64,000 nucleotides of DNA from positions 124,001 through 188,000 of the forward strand of contig JAODTK010004932.1 of the NCBI GenBank assembly GCA_026419785.1. Direction: 5' to 3'. The position numbers were made by a program, and so were the translations under genes. Source of the DNA: Sclerodactyla briareus. Lineage: Eukaryota > Echinodermata > Holothuroidea > Dendrochirotida > Sclerodactylidae. The notes beneath the pieces are model-generated. The model was not told the DNA's origin, searched no databases, and worked only from the letters and a program-made list of their open reading frames with translations. Shown piece by piece: positions 23,591 to 35,699 of this stretch (positions within the stretch are counted from its first letter, which is position 1; each line of letters opens with the position of its first letter).

Positions 23591-24904
23591 AAATCCACGC
23601 CAGACAAACGAACCACCCCCACCTCACACCGGTTGCCGGAAAGAACCTTTCCGGGAGCTCGTGGGCCGCCTGAAGCGTGATCATTCAATTAGTTTACTTC
23701 GTCTTGTATCTGCTCGATTTGCCTTGTTTCTAACAATTGAAGGAACGCTAAATCGTTTATTTTCTTGTTTTTCAAGCAGTCCTACAAAATGAGGCTTTTG
23801 TAAGAAGAAACCTTTCCCTAAATGTCCCTTCCTTTCAAATAATTTGCTCTGCCGTACGACCTCCTGTCTTCCATACCAGATACCTCTTCCAACGGCGGCA
23901 ACACGGACTCCTGACATAGTCCATTCCTAACATAATCGTGCGCTCCTATGGTCGAGACCCGGGACTATTCTCTGCCCCAACCACGATGTCAACTCATGCC
24001 CAAAAGAGCACGCTAGCAAAGGAAGGGCCCGTCGGCCGTGTAGGGTCGCAAAAGGGGGTAGGTGTGAGTTTTCAAGGTCAGTGAAAACGATGTTGCATAG
24101 TCTCATTTCACAGACTGGGGAAACATACCAGCCAATTATCGGTTGAAGCATCTTACATAGGCTTAGATCGCGCTCCCCTCAATGGTGATGGAGGTCGCGA
24201 ACGCTTCCTTACTTACTCGGTGATTCTGCCCGAATCATCGAGAAGGCCTTGACGGGCGCCCACCAGCGCTCCAGATGAGGTGCTTCCGGGAACGTTCAAC
24301 AAGTTGTGTCTCTCATATCGCCTTAAATTTAGCACTTGTAGACTCCCCGGGCCGCGAGCCGGAGCCGACGACGTTCCGCGTAGCCCCGAGGCGAACCCGC
24401 TCATGGCTAATGTGTGGTAACCTCCGTATCCTCTTCTATGACGAGCCCGGAACACCTTTATCTCTGGATTCACTATCATTTTAAACTTTGGTTCAGATAA
24501 CTCAGGTCAAGACGAGTCAGGTACGCTGGATCACGGATCTGTGGTCAAAATTTTTATATCTCTTTTATTTTTCTAGATTCTGGGGGAACTGCTGTTGCAG
24601 GAGCTGAGAACAATCACCCGGCCGAGCGCCTCGTAAACTGACTGGTAGCGCCGCACCGACTGAATTCAAGTTCCCGATCAAACACACTTTGGTCTATCTT
24701 CTTATTAATTCGACCCACCGTATCACAACAACACCACTCCGCCTCCGTGGCACCCACGGTTACCTCGATACGGAGTTAAGTAACCCCCGAGTTGTTCAAT
24801 CGATGTGTTTGGCCGGGTTCGCCGTCTAAGCGGGCTGGCAGCGCACCTAACCGCTACCGACCGGCACTGCGAGTCAAGCTGTAATGCTTGTATGTTTCCT
24901 ATAG

Positions 24905-25322
24905 TGAATGGGTATTCGAAATCAACGCCATCTGATTCAATTTGGAATAACGGTCCCTGTCTCATTCGGAATAACGACTCGAGTTCATTCGGAATAACGC
25001 CCTTATCCTGAATCGGAATAGCGACCCCATGTTCAATTCGGAATATCGGTCCCTTTCTGACTTCTGAATAACGACCCCGATGTCCATTTGGAATAGTCGG
25101 TTCCCTCATGATGATTCGAATGACGACCCTTTCGGATTACGGGTCCCTAATGTTCAATTCGGAATAAAGATCCTTCGGAATAAAGACCCTTCGGAATAAA
25201 CCCCTTCGGAATGGCGGTCCTCATGATGAATTCGTAATAACGACCCTTAGGAAATAACGGTCCCTATGTTCAATCGGAATAACGACCCTTAAACGGAAGA
25301 ACGCCCTTCGGAATAACGCACC
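24905..25322 (+). repeat. TTCGGAATAACG minisatellite, locus 4 (unit 3)
   Basis: Same motif, position and orientation as loci 2 and 3. Three consecutive 'cttcggaataaa' units occur at about 25175-25210. Confidence 0.85.
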
Positions 25323-25920
25323 GGACCTTAGCGTACACCGACTTATAATTTGTGCCGTAACGCTGAAGCTTTTGAAAAACCCGATATCTTTAAATCTACA
25401 TTAAACAAGATGCTAATTGGCTCAATATTTGGGCCTAATAAACATGTAAATTATTGAAACAGCAGTATTTTCATATTTGGCGAGAAATCATTATCCTTGG
25501 TTGTCTTCAAATTTGTGTTATAGTATAATTTAGTTAGGAATTGAGGATCCGCTAACGGTAGTTTGAACTGAATTTCGAGTTATTTATACTGTTTAGTTCA
25601 GATATTGACATGACAACCTTAAAAGTCGTAGTTTTGAGGAAAACCGCACATTCGTTCCCGCCTATGTTCACAGTTTCATCGCGAGGATTACCTGGCATTC
25701 TTATTGGATGTTTGGCCACCTCTATTGGACTCGCATCAGAAATTCGTGCTGAAAAGTTGCATACCCCCCCCCACCCCTCCCCTCGCCCCATCACATCGAT
25801 CGAAGAAAACGGTTCTGCGAAGCAGTGTGGGATATTTATGTCTATATTCTTTTACGAAATTTGTATATCCCTTCTAAATAAGTTTAATCCGGCACAAAGA
25901 AAGATCGATACTCGATAGGT

Positions 25921-26040
25921 CTGATAGCGTAGTTAGCAGGTCAGTGGATGGAGCATTAGGCCGCTGGTCGTAAAGTGTGAGTTTGGAGGGGGGGGGGACG
26001 GGTGGGGGGGGGAAGGGGGGAAATTCCTGATCTGAGCTAA
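25921..26040 (+). repeat. tRNA-like box of unit 3, split by a G-rich insert
   Basis: 'gcgtagttagcaggtcagtg' and 'gatggagcattaggccgctg' lead into 'gtgtgagtt', where about 38 bp of G-rich sequence (25986-26022) interrupts what is 'gagttcgaattcctgatc' in the other units. The insert is almost pure G with single A, C and T. It may be biological or an assembly artefact. Confidence 0.5.
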
Positions 26041-26224
26041 TGGTGATACTGGCAACGCCCCAATGGATTCAAGCGGTCAGGAATCATTTTTTTATGGTGG
26101 CACGAAAGTCCCCGACAGTCCCCTTAAATTATCACTCGTCTTTGTTCCAATAAATATTCTGAAATGTCTCCTACTCTGAAAAAACATCGCAGTCTTTGGC
26201 GGCTGGTATTTGGGAGCTTTGGTG

Positions 26225-26345
26225 TTGTGACGCCATCGGAAGAATCGAAAGAAGGGGAAACGAAACCTTCGTGGAAAACTACCGCCCCATCAGTCTCCTC
26301 TCGTGGCATTAATACGTATTGGAAGGTTAATCGAGAGGCGCCGGG
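26225..26345 (+). pseudogene. Non-LTR reverse transcriptase scrap, unit 3
   Basis: 'gaaaactaccgccccatcag' again gives the ENYRPIS core. The upstream frame (SFGVVTPSEESKEGETKPS) is open here for about 40 codons but goes out of phase with the core. Confidence 0.5.
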
Positions 26346-27764
26346 TGGCACACACATTACTATGGACGCGAAGTTCCACACCGTTGACACTGATCATGCA
26401 AGATTAAGTTTGGTTTACAATCCCCAGACAACGTCCCCACCCCTCAACCTCACCCCGGTTTTGCCGGAAAGAACCCTTTCCGGGAGCTTTGGCCGCATGA
26501 AGCTGGATCATTTATATAGTTTACTCGTCTTGTACTGCTCGATTTGCCTTGTTTTTTACAAATTGAAGGAACGCTAAATCGTTTATTTTTTGTTTTTTCC
26601 AAGCAGTCCTGCAAAATGAGGCTTTTGTAAGAAGAAACCTTTCTCTTCCTATTGGCTTCCTTCAAATAGGCGCTGCCCTTACGACCCCTGTCTTCCATGC
26701 CCTTATACAGTCTTCCACGGATGCAACACCTGACTCCTGCGTCATTCCTACATCATCGTGAATCGTGGCGCTCTCTGGTCGAGGACGCCGCAGGACACTT
26801 TCTATGCCCCACAACGATGTCAATCTCAGAATGCCCAAAGAGCACGCTAGAAAAGAGGGCCGTCGGCCAGTTTAAAGGTCAGCAAAGGGGGTTGGGTGTG
26901 GAGTTCAAGATCAGTGAAATACGATGTTGCATAGTTTCATTTACAACTGGGGAAACATCCCCGCCAATATTCGGTTTTGAGAAGCATACTACATAGGCTT
27001 TGATCGCGGCCTCCCTCAATGGTGATTGCGGCCGCGAACGCTCCCTTACTTACTCGGTGATTCTGCCCGACTCATCGAGTAATCCCTTGACGGGCGCCCA
27101 ACAGCGCTCAGAATGAGGTGCTTTCGGGAACGTTCAACAGAGTTTGGTCCTCATATTCGCGTAATTTAAGTAGCACTTGGAGACTCCGTGCGCGCGGCCG
27201 GAGCCGACCCGGACGGCTTCCGCGTAGCCCTGAGGCGAACCACTCGCATAGGGCTCATGTTTGGTAACCTCCGGACCTCATCTATGAACGAGCCGGAACA
27301 CCCTTACTCTGGAAATTCACTATATTTTACTTTGGTTCAGATAACTCATGTCCAGACAGTCAGTACGCTGGATCAACGGATTGTGTCAAATTTTTATATC
27401 TCTTTATTTTTTCTAGATATTGGTGGAACTGCTGTTGCGGGAGCTTAGACGATCACCCGGTCCGAGCGCTGTAAACGACTGGTAGCGCCCCGCTAACCGG
27501 CTGACTCAATCTTTAACGGACCGACAAACAAACTTGGTCTAATAGTCTTCTTAATATTCGACAACAGCGGTATCACAACAACACCGCTCCCCTCCTCCGT
27601 GGCACCCACGGTACGAGACCTACGGGAGTTCAAAGTACCCACCGAGTGTTCAATCGAGTGTTTTGTGCCGGGCGCCGGCTAAGCGGGTGGCGCGCACCCT
27701 AACCTGCTCACCGACCGGACTGCGTCATTCAAGCGGTCATGCTTGGTATGTTTCCTATAAGTGA

Positions 27765-28190
27765 ATGGGTGATTCGAAATAACACCTCTGATTCATTTGG
27801 AATAACGGTCCCGCAACTCAATCGGAATAACTACTCCGATGTTCAATCGGAATAACGACCTCATCCTTAATCCGGATAGCAACCCCAATGTGTCAATTCT
27901 GGCAAACGGTCCCTAATTCTGAATTCGAATAACGAACCCGTGATGTTCCATTCGAATAGCGGTCCCTCATGATGAATTCGGGATAATGACGCCCTTCGTT
28001 TACGGTCCCTATTTCCAATTCGGAATAAAGAACGCCGTTCGAATAAAGACCCTATCGGAATAAAGACCCTTCGGAATAGCGGTCCAATGATAATTCGGAA
28101 TAACTAGACCCCTTCGGAATAACGGTCCCTATGTTCAATTCTGAATAACGACCCTTTCGGATACGACCCTTCTGAATAACGAACCGGAAC
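27765..28190 (+). repeat. TTCGGAATAACG minisatellite, locus 5 (unit 4)
   Basis: Same position, motif and orientation as in units 1-3, with heavy indel noise. Confidence 0.85.
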
Positions 28191-28805
28191 CTTAGCGGGA
28201 CACCGACCTTTTCAATTTGTGCCGTAACGCATGAAGCGTTTGAAAAACCCGACATCTTGAAATTCTGCATAACGAATAATTGCTAATGGATCAATAGTTG
28301 GTCAAAATAAAACTGTTAGAATTATAAAACAGCAATTTTTCATATTTGGCAGAGAATCATTTATCTTGGGGTTGTATTCAAATTTGTGTTCTAGTATAAT
28401 TAGTATAGGAATTGAGGAGCAGCTAACGGGAAAGTTGACTGAATTTCGAGTTTTTTAATTGTTTAGTTCAGAATATTGCTCCATGACAACCCTTTAAAAG
28501 TTCGGTATTGGAAGGAAAACAGCACACTTATCCCGCCTATGTCACTGTTCTCGCGAGATTACCCACCTGGCATTCTATTAGGAATGTTTTGCCCACCCTA
28601 TTGGCCGCGATCATAAATTTCGTGCTGTAAAAATTTTGCATACCTACCCCCACCCCTCCCCGCGCCACCATACAACCTCGATCGAGAAAAACGGTTCTGC
28701 TAAGGCAGCTGTGAAATATTTATTTGTATATATTATTTACGAAAATTGGTATAACCCGTCAAATAGTTTTAATCCGGCACAAAGAAGAGATCGATACTCG
28801 ATAGG

Positions 28806-28885
28806 TCTGATAGCGGTATTATCAGGTTCGGTGGATGAGCATTATTAGGTCGCTGGTCGTAAAGTGTGGTTCGAATTCCTGATCT
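28806..28885 (+). repeat. tRNA-like (SINE-type) box, unit 4
   Basis: A-box-like 'cggtggatgagcatta' and B-box-like 'tggttcgaattcctgatc' with the same spacing as the other units. The first half is more eroded than in unit 3. Confidence 0.45.
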
Positions 28886-29059
28886 TGGAGCTAAGGTGAT
28901 ACTGGCCAACGCCCCATGGATCAATCGGTTCATACGCATTTTTTGTTGGCACTAGTATCCTCCGACATTCACCCTGAAATTGTCCATCGTCTTTGTTCAT
29001 GAACCCATATTCTGAAGGTCTCCTACTCTTGATCAACTCGCGTCTCTGGCGGGCTGGTA

Positions 29060-29203
29060 TTTTGGAGCTTTGGTGTTTTTGGGACGCCCCAGTCCGGAAG
29101 AATCAAAGAACGGGAAAAGAAACCTTCTGGAAAACTACCGCCCCATCAGTCTCCTCTCTTGCATTATACCTGTATTGGAAAGGTTAATTCGAGAGGCGCC
29201 TGA
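29060..29203 (+). pseudogene. Non-LTR reverse transcriptase scrap, unit 4
   Basis: Last copy of the ENYRPIS motif (29128 onward), cut off a few codons after the ERR(L) motif where the array ends. Confidence 0.5.
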
Positions 29204-30414
29204 TATTATTCTAGAATATTAAACAATATTTCATTTCGATTTCAATCAGCTTGGCTGTTGCTCCCACGAGCCATACTCTCTTGTTTGAACGGTATTGTAT
29301 TCGTACTCATCTCGACAACGGGAAATGCGTCTTGGGCCAATAATAACCTTCGTGGGGCCTTCATTGCTAAAAATTGGTCACTTACGGGCGTAAGGACAGT
29401 GGTAGCTTATGCATACCAAACAGCTACCTAGCAGGGGGAATATTAAACAAACAGCACGTAAAATTACCAATATCTAAAGTTTTTCCCAGAGTTTTTCCAA
29501 CGTTTTACTATAACTGTGGGTTCCACAGGGATCTGTTTTTTCAATTTCAGGTCCCTGATTATCATTATTTACCGGTCAAATGGTTGTTCTGCAATGGGGG
29601 GGGGGGGGGGGGTGGGTGTCGTGGTGGGGGGTGGGTGGGGATGATTATACATAAGCACCTCTTCGCCGAGGATATTAAATGTCCTTTTTTCATGACAGAA
29701 GTTGCCACTACCGTGTTATAAAGCTATGGATTATTCCTCAGTATGCTGACAAACCAACACTTGGTTTTTTGATTTCTAAAAACAATTTCTCTTCTTTCTT
29801 CTTTCTTTCTTCCTTTCCTTTCCTTCTTCTTTTCCTTATTCCTGTCTTTTCGTGTTCTTCTCTTTCTTTTTTCCTTTCATCTTCTTTTCTTTCTTTTTCT
29901 TTCTTCCGTTCCGTTTTTCATCCAAACATCAATTTCCCCTCAAACGACCTGTCTGAGCGCTTCAAACCTTGAAATGATAAATCATCCTTCAAGCACACAT
30001 TGATATACTAATGCAATGCCGATGATATTGCTAAGTTGTAGGGCTCTTCGTTCGTCCTCGCCTCCTCTCTCTCCCTCTTCGCTATTCAACTTGCAATTCC
30101 CTTGTATGGCCAAGGGGATCTTCGCCCCCCTGCGTGTAAGAAATTTACCGGCAATGACCTCCCGCCACTACTGAAGCTTACAAGGTCCTTCAAAATATGA
30201 TCTGAGAAAACTGTCGCTATCCACGATGCTCTTCATGCTTATCTCAATGCCCTCAAAGTCTGCAATATTCATTCTTTAAAGAGGTGTCTATTTATTTCCC
30301 AGTATGTAATTAATGGTCTACTGTCGTTTTTGTTTTTCTCCCTTCCGGGCGATCCCGAGAGCATAAGCTGGCCCTCTGGATGACTCGCTGGTTCGTTGGG
30401 GAGACCAACTCGTC
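29204..30414. other. Unassigned sequence with G-rich and CT-rich tracts
   Basis: No gene recognised. A G/GT-rich tract occupies about 29596-29640, and a polypyrimidine (TTCTTTC)n tract about 29785-29915. The 97-codon frame over the latter is a low-complexity Phe/Ser/Leu artefact. Confidence 0.5.
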
Positions 30415-32265
30415 CACATGGAACGCGAAACGGCAACGTTATTTGGCGACAAATAGTATTGACCTAAATTGAACATGATGATCATTTTCGACCCTCCAAG
30501 GGTGGTGATGTTATTTTTCATCTGGCGGATTCCGTCAATCATATGACGTAAAATTGAATGTTGGCGATATACGTATCAGTGATGTGGAAATGTTTTCGAC
30601 CACAATGTGTGGATTTATTTTTCGTCTGCGATGGTAATAATCAAGTGACGATGTAAATGTTCATTTGACGATGCAATCTATTCGTGGTTGATGTTATTTT
30701 TTACATTTTACAGCTGCGATGTGAACATCTGTCCGACTCTATACTTGATCAGGTGGCGATGAAAATAGTATTTGACGATGTATGTTCTTTCATTTGACGA
30801 TGTTGAGCTAAAAGTGTGGCGCTTTCATTTTTACCTGAAACGATGATTGCCGTTTTCCGCGAAGCTTTCACATCAGTTTTGGCGATGCAATAATCGTGTT
30901 GACGATGTACAACGAGAGGTTGGCGAATTGGTAAACGAGAAGGTGGACGCCTTGAACCAGGGCGGAGGGGGTTTTGGTTGGGGGATTTGGGGGGACTATT
31001 TTGGCCGACCAATAGTAACTTAAGCCAGCGAACTGATTGGGTGTGTCCCCTCCCCCCCCCATTGGAAATATTTGGAATATTTTGGGTTTTGATATACACT
31101 TTTTTTTTTTCAAGGCAGAACATTGGCTGAACATTGGTGAATGTAATTATGCGTTTTGCTGACATGACTGAACATGAGTGGCCTCTCAGCCAATCTGTTG
31201 CCATCAGTGTGTTTTTGCAGGCATTAGTTTGACAAAGGGCATGGGTCTTGAATCGAAAAAGGGGGTCCTCTGGAGTAACTTGGAGTACTTTTTGGAGTGA
31301 CTGGAAAAAGCATATTCACATTGCAACATAGGGGTTAACTTCTGAGGGTTTGAATTCCTACTCCAAGGAATTCTATTTTTTTTTCCAGGTTTACTCGTTC
31401 CTGAACACACACTCACAAATATTAAGCGCCATTGTCCAACCCGGTGTTTTTGTTCCTTTATTTTTTAGGTTAGAGTCTATTTTGCCAACGAAAACAGGCA
31501 AATAATTCTTCAAGAACACTACTGTCAGTTTACAGTGCTTCCGCATCCGAATAAACCTTTTTTATTGATTGAAAATACAAGTGTAATTATCAGTTTGCAT
31601 GCGGTGTTTCTTCTTCATGCGATTTTAAAAAAAAATTGCTGAAAAATCTGGGTTGAAGTTAATCGCATGGATTAGCCTAAAGTTGTATGATCAATAGTTG
31701 GATTTATTGAAAATGTGCCAAGTGACAAAAACGTAACGAGACATGGGCCAAACTTGTATATTATTAAGTATTGAATTTATATTCATATCACAACCGAGGT
31801 TGTGTAGCTTCCTGGATTAAGCCCTCGCCTCGGGTTTTCATCACACCTCTCGTTTTCAACACATCGTCCACCCCCCGCCCACTCGGTTTTACAAAAAAAC
31901 ATACAATCTTCAACCCTTCCCACCTCTCCTTTTTACATCGTCCAAATGACTAATTTATCATCGTCACATGATAAGTATAGCGTCAATGGATGGTCCCACA
32001 TCGCCAATCTGTCAAATCATATCCACCAACGAATAGATTCATCGTTTCACTAAAATTTACATCGTCACATGATAAATGGCCCCCCCCCCCCCCCACATCG
32101 CCACATTTTGATAGCTTTACAAATCGCCAGAGGAAAAATAACATCACCACAGTGTGGTCCCGAACATCATACACCTGTTACTTTAATCATGGCCACAATA
32201 AATTCCACCGTCCACTACCCTCTTTGTCGCCAAAAATAACGTTGCGGTTTTCGCGTTCCATACTT
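30415..32265. mobile_element. Foldback element with tandem-repeat arms
   Basis: The outer ends are inverted copies: ATGGAACGCGAAACGGCAAC (30418) and, on the minus strand from 32264, ATGGAACGCGAAAACCGCAA, both followed by 'gttatttttggcgacaaa'. The left arm (30418-30960) and right arm (31810-32265) are made of short degenerate repeats (left 'tttgacgatgt', right 'acatcgtcaaat'/'acatcgccac'), and the inner arm sequence 'acgagaggt' is also mirrored. The loop (about 30960-31810) has no convincing frame. Long inverted repeats with tandem arrays are the hallmark of foldback transposons such as Drosophila FB and the sea urchin TU elements. The target duplication could not be fixed. Confidence 0.7.
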
Positions 32266-34239
32266 CTCGGGTAAATATTAGTTTCCTATTCGTCGATATA
32301 GAACTCGATGGAGACAAAGGAGTCCGTGGACTTTGTGACGCTTATTGATTCTTCTTCCTGATTTAAAATGAATGATGTTCCCCCGTAAAGAAAACATGAA
32401 TTAACTTTAGATGCCCCCCCTACCATAGTAAATATTCTTCTCTAATTGAACTCTGTCTAGACTTCAATCCAATCCACTCGACTGCTTCCCGACCCTCGAC
32501 CCTCCATCTCGACCGACCCTCCCGTCTTCCTGTTCTACTCTCTCCCTCTTGATTATCCGGGCGCGACACAAGATTTTATACGGCTCCCACCCACAATTTT
32601 TGCCAGTATACTAACTAGTTCCAATGCTTTCGTTTACACGTGCGAGCCTAGCTCCGCCCATGTTGGTTGGCGTGACGTTGACGAGCGATGGACCAGCACG
32701 TCACGGCAAACGAAATCACTAATATTTAATATTGACGTCAGCACAAACTGTGAAAACTGACCAATGGCGCAACGGCTTTCCCCTCCAAAATCCATCACCC
32801 AGAGTAAGACTGGAAAGCGTCCCCTTGTCTTCGCAAAAACCTCTAACGCTGCAAAATAACAACACTATCGGGAATCGGAATAAAGGACACTGCAGGAGAT
32901 CATGAATCACTGTATCCATAGGTCCGAACCCCATTCCGATACGATTTCCCATGTGGGATTTTATTGGTCTTGCAAAGTTTTTTGGGGCCATTAGGCCAGA
33001 GAAATTGGGGGAGAATCCCATTTGCACAATACGCAATGAGTCCAACAACCATTGGGACCACACAGGAATTAATTTTTATGTGTTTGATTGTTATTCATTT
33101 TTGTTGAATAAGTCCACAATTTAACAGATTCTGTGTTCCTCCTCTCTCACCAAATAAAACCACACAACCTCACCAACCCACTACACAGCCATCCGGGGGG
33201 GGCTCCTTCTCCATCGAACCCCAATGGTGGGGGGGCGTTCGGTCGATGGTGGGGGAAAATTATCTTTGCAATTTCCATAGAGTCTGGAGATGGTGTTTTG
33301 GGCCGGTTTCGTGGGCCTGGTGACATCATTTTATTATTCAATGATGGGATGCATTTTTGAGCTTTTCGCCATAACACATTGCTTTGCAGAAATGACAGGT
33401 AAACTACTTCAAGGCTATTATAGGGGGCGGTCGGTAATAAATGGCTATGAAATTAACTCGTATAAGTCCCATGACTTGGTCCGGTTTGGACTGACGCATC
33501 AGTTTATTTTTTTTAATATAACGCTATGAGACAATAGGAAGCCGTGGGAACCTAGCGCTAAAACAGCTGGCTGCAAATACACTTGTCAACACTCAACAGA
33601 AACATCAGACCGTTAAAGGTTTATCCGGTTGGACGGTTTTGGCGCCTCTAGCCTGTGGGCTCTTATAAGAATTTTTAAAAGAAGACGCGCCCCCCGATTC
33701 TTAAGCCTAGCGAAGATAAGCCCATTGGACCGTAAACCATCCTAGATGATAAAAAATAAATATTACGACTGCTTAGCAGTTAAAGAACTACGGAGACACT
33801 ACTTCCACCAATGAGTGTAGCCTGACTTTTCATCGTTTCTGTCTTTCACTGTTTTCAGTTTACTGAACGTAACTAACATCGATAAAACTTGTTCATTCTC
33901 ACAGCCAGTCCCATTGATGATTCGCCGCCCGTGATCTTGACCACGGGAGCGCATCTTTTTGACGCGCTGTTCACATGGACTTCCGATGATGGTTGATCCA
34001 CCTTTGCGTGATCAGTGAGCGCCGCGTTACACATGTGCGAAACATTACACGGGTCTGCGGAGAGGTTTGTTTGCAGTACTCCCTATCTCCGTAGAGCAGG
34101 CCAGCAGGGAATAATTTTTATCTGCTAAGCACGCGTGAAATAAGCCAACGCAAAGTGGGCAGCATAGTCTGTTACAGAGCATACTGTATTCTGATAATAG
34201 TACCCAACTGACTGTGCTCACATGAATCCCAAGTTGTAT
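32266..34239. other. Unassigned sequence
   Basis: No repeat partner or gene recognised. A C/T-rich stretch lies at 32450-32560. A 114-codon minus-strand frame (32719-33063) has no recognisable motif. Confidence 0.4.
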
Positions 34240-34735
34240 TGAATGAGTGAAAATTGACTCAAGGTTAAAAAATTCAAACCACAGATCGTATGAGGTTGAA
34301 AGGGGGATGGAATCTTTCAATGTCTCATTGGCCAACTTGTCAATGGTCATTAGGGTGTATTGAGGTTCACCTTTGATAAAAGGTCATATCCATTCAAACC
34401 ATGTAAATTATATGAGGTTGAAAGTCGGGATATAGGGTCACTTTTCGGTGGGACAAACATTGAAGTTTCACTCAAACCATCGATGCTAGGGTTGCATACA
34501 TCGTTAACTTTATTTGGCCATTTGGAGGCGTTCGAGGTCAAATACAACAATGCCCGGTTTGAATGAAACTTGACATATAGGTCAACTTTTGGTTGAAATT
34601 TTGAAGATCATTTGGGGGTCATTGAGGGTAACAAATTGGGAGCAGTGTCCGATTTGAATGAAACTTGGTAAACCATATACTCAACTTTGGTTGTGAATAA
34701 TCTAAAAGGTTCATTTGGGGTCATCCAAAGGGGGG
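34240..34735 (+). repeat. GGTCATTTGGGGTCATCC tandem repeat, copy 1
   Basis: Degenerate ~100-120 bp units containing 'tttgaatgaaacttgg', 'gtcaacttttggttg', 'gaaggttcatttggggtcat' and 'ccaaggt' motifs. The last unit runs directly into minisatellite locus 6. A second array lies at 47155-47560, where it also borders the minisatellite. Confidence 0.65.
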
Positions 34736-34739
34736 GAAT

Positions 34740-35022
34740 TGCTCGATATGCCGAAGGGTTCGTCATCGAATTAGACAAGGGACCGTTTTTCCGAAGGGTT
34801 CGCTATCCCGAAGGGTCGTTATCTGAATTTATCATAAGGGTCGTTATTTCGGAGGGGTCCGTTATCCGACTTGACCATAAGGACCGCTATTCCGAGGACT
34901 CTATCGAATTGCACATCGGGGGTCGATATTCGAATTAGGGCATAGGAGTCGTTAGTTCGATTGAGACGGGGTGGGTCGCTATTCCGAATTGACCATCGGG
35001 GTCGTTATTCCGAATCTATGAT
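34740..35022 (-). repeat. TTCGGAATAACG minisatellite, locus 6
   Basis: Units in the 'ggtcgttattccgaa' orientation, as at 13.8 kb, separated by 'ttgaccataagg' and 'ttgaccatcggg' spacers. Confidence 0.85.
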
Positions 35023-35412
35023 TTCGGTCATGGGGACGGGGGGGGGGGGGTTGTCGCAAGCGTCCCAGGATCCAAGGGAATGGGTTTAATTATCGAAGGT
35101 CCGCTGTGCTGCAATCTATACGGTTCATGAATTTGAGTGGTACTTTAAGTCATCTAAGGCGATCAGTAGTTACTCGCAGCCTAAAGATAGAAGAGAAACA
35201 ATGAGCCTGTGAAAAAATCAACGAGTGAGTCACAGTTATACAGACAAGCAGCCTAGCAGGCCTACCTACAGCAGATTGTATCAAACACATGGAGTAAAAA
35301 AACAGACCTTCTGGTTATATCAGCCATAGAAAACGTCCGAGGACACAAATCGTTTAACGGGGACACTGGCGTGGCAACGGGGTGTGCGTAATGGAAGGGG
35401 GGGGGTGCAAAT
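35023..35412 (+). repeat. Flank shared with 14 kb (copy 2)
   Basis: Matches 14096-14485 across its length ('ggtcatggggac', 'ttgtcgcaagcgtc', 'gagtggtactttaag', 'cgtggcaacggggtgt'). The copies diverge just after the shared G-run, which marks the element's right edge. Confidence 0.75.
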
Positions 35413-35699
35413 CATTAACGGAGAAGGTTTCTCTCCAACCCCTGTCGTTGGCCAAGAGTCTGGCTTTACCAGCTTGGGGTGTTGCTCTTTATGGGAAGTC
35501 GATTTCTGCAAGGGGGGCCATTGGAATAAATACAAACAAAACAACAAACAATCAAGTAGCTCCTAAAGGGGAGGAAGTTGGGGTGACGGGGTAAGTCTAC
35601 CACCGCGTTGGCATATAGGTTTATTTGACACTATTTAAGTAGGCGGTTATTCTCAACATTTTTTGAGGCATGCCTTGTTTAAAGTTGAAGCACGGTCTG

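Larger units (their letters stand above)
20779..23788 (+). repeat. Composite unit 2 (rearranged)
   Basis: Same module order as unit 1 but without the Helentron-like insertion: 'gcgccgtaatttagcac' at about 21299 is intact. It holds minisatellite locus 3 (21895-22330). About 350 bp of the 'ccgatatcttgaaattctacatta' to 'gattacctggcattc' module is duplicated (22375-22720 and 22960-23293). The second copy jumps straight from 'cattc' to 'atctgaaattatc', deleting the poly-C stretch and the tRNA-like box. This is a recombined unit. Confidence 0.75.
23789..26616 (+). repeat. Composite unit 3
   Basis: About 2.83 kb with the standard module order and no large insertion. It includes the exon-like module (24577-24890), minisatellite locus 4 (24905-25322), a second exon-like module (25602-25760), the tRNA-like box split by a G-rich insert (25986-26022) and the RT scrap (26225-26345). 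It is the best representative of the unit. Confidence 0.8.
26617..29203 (+). repeat. Composite unit 4, truncated at its 3' end
   Basis: Starts at 'gaggcttttgtaagaag' and follows the standard order through minisatellite locus 5 and the tRNA-like box. It stops abruptly inside the RT scrap at 'gagaggcgcctg' (29203), after which the sequence is unrelated ('atattattctagaata'). This is the right edge of the array. Confidence 0.8.

Noticed and set aside
13830..28190. CRISPR-like arrays of short regular repeats
   Set aside because: Unit and spacer lengths are irregular, spacers are themselves repeated, no cas genes occur, and the context is eukaryotic.
30749..31204. 151-codon minus-strand frame
   Set aside because: It covers the tandem-repeat arm and loop of the foldback element; the residues come from the repeat, and no domain is seen.
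32440..32570. LTR-like end (TGTC...; C/T-rich stretch)
   Set aside because: No second LTR, primer-binding site or polypurine tract was found nearby.
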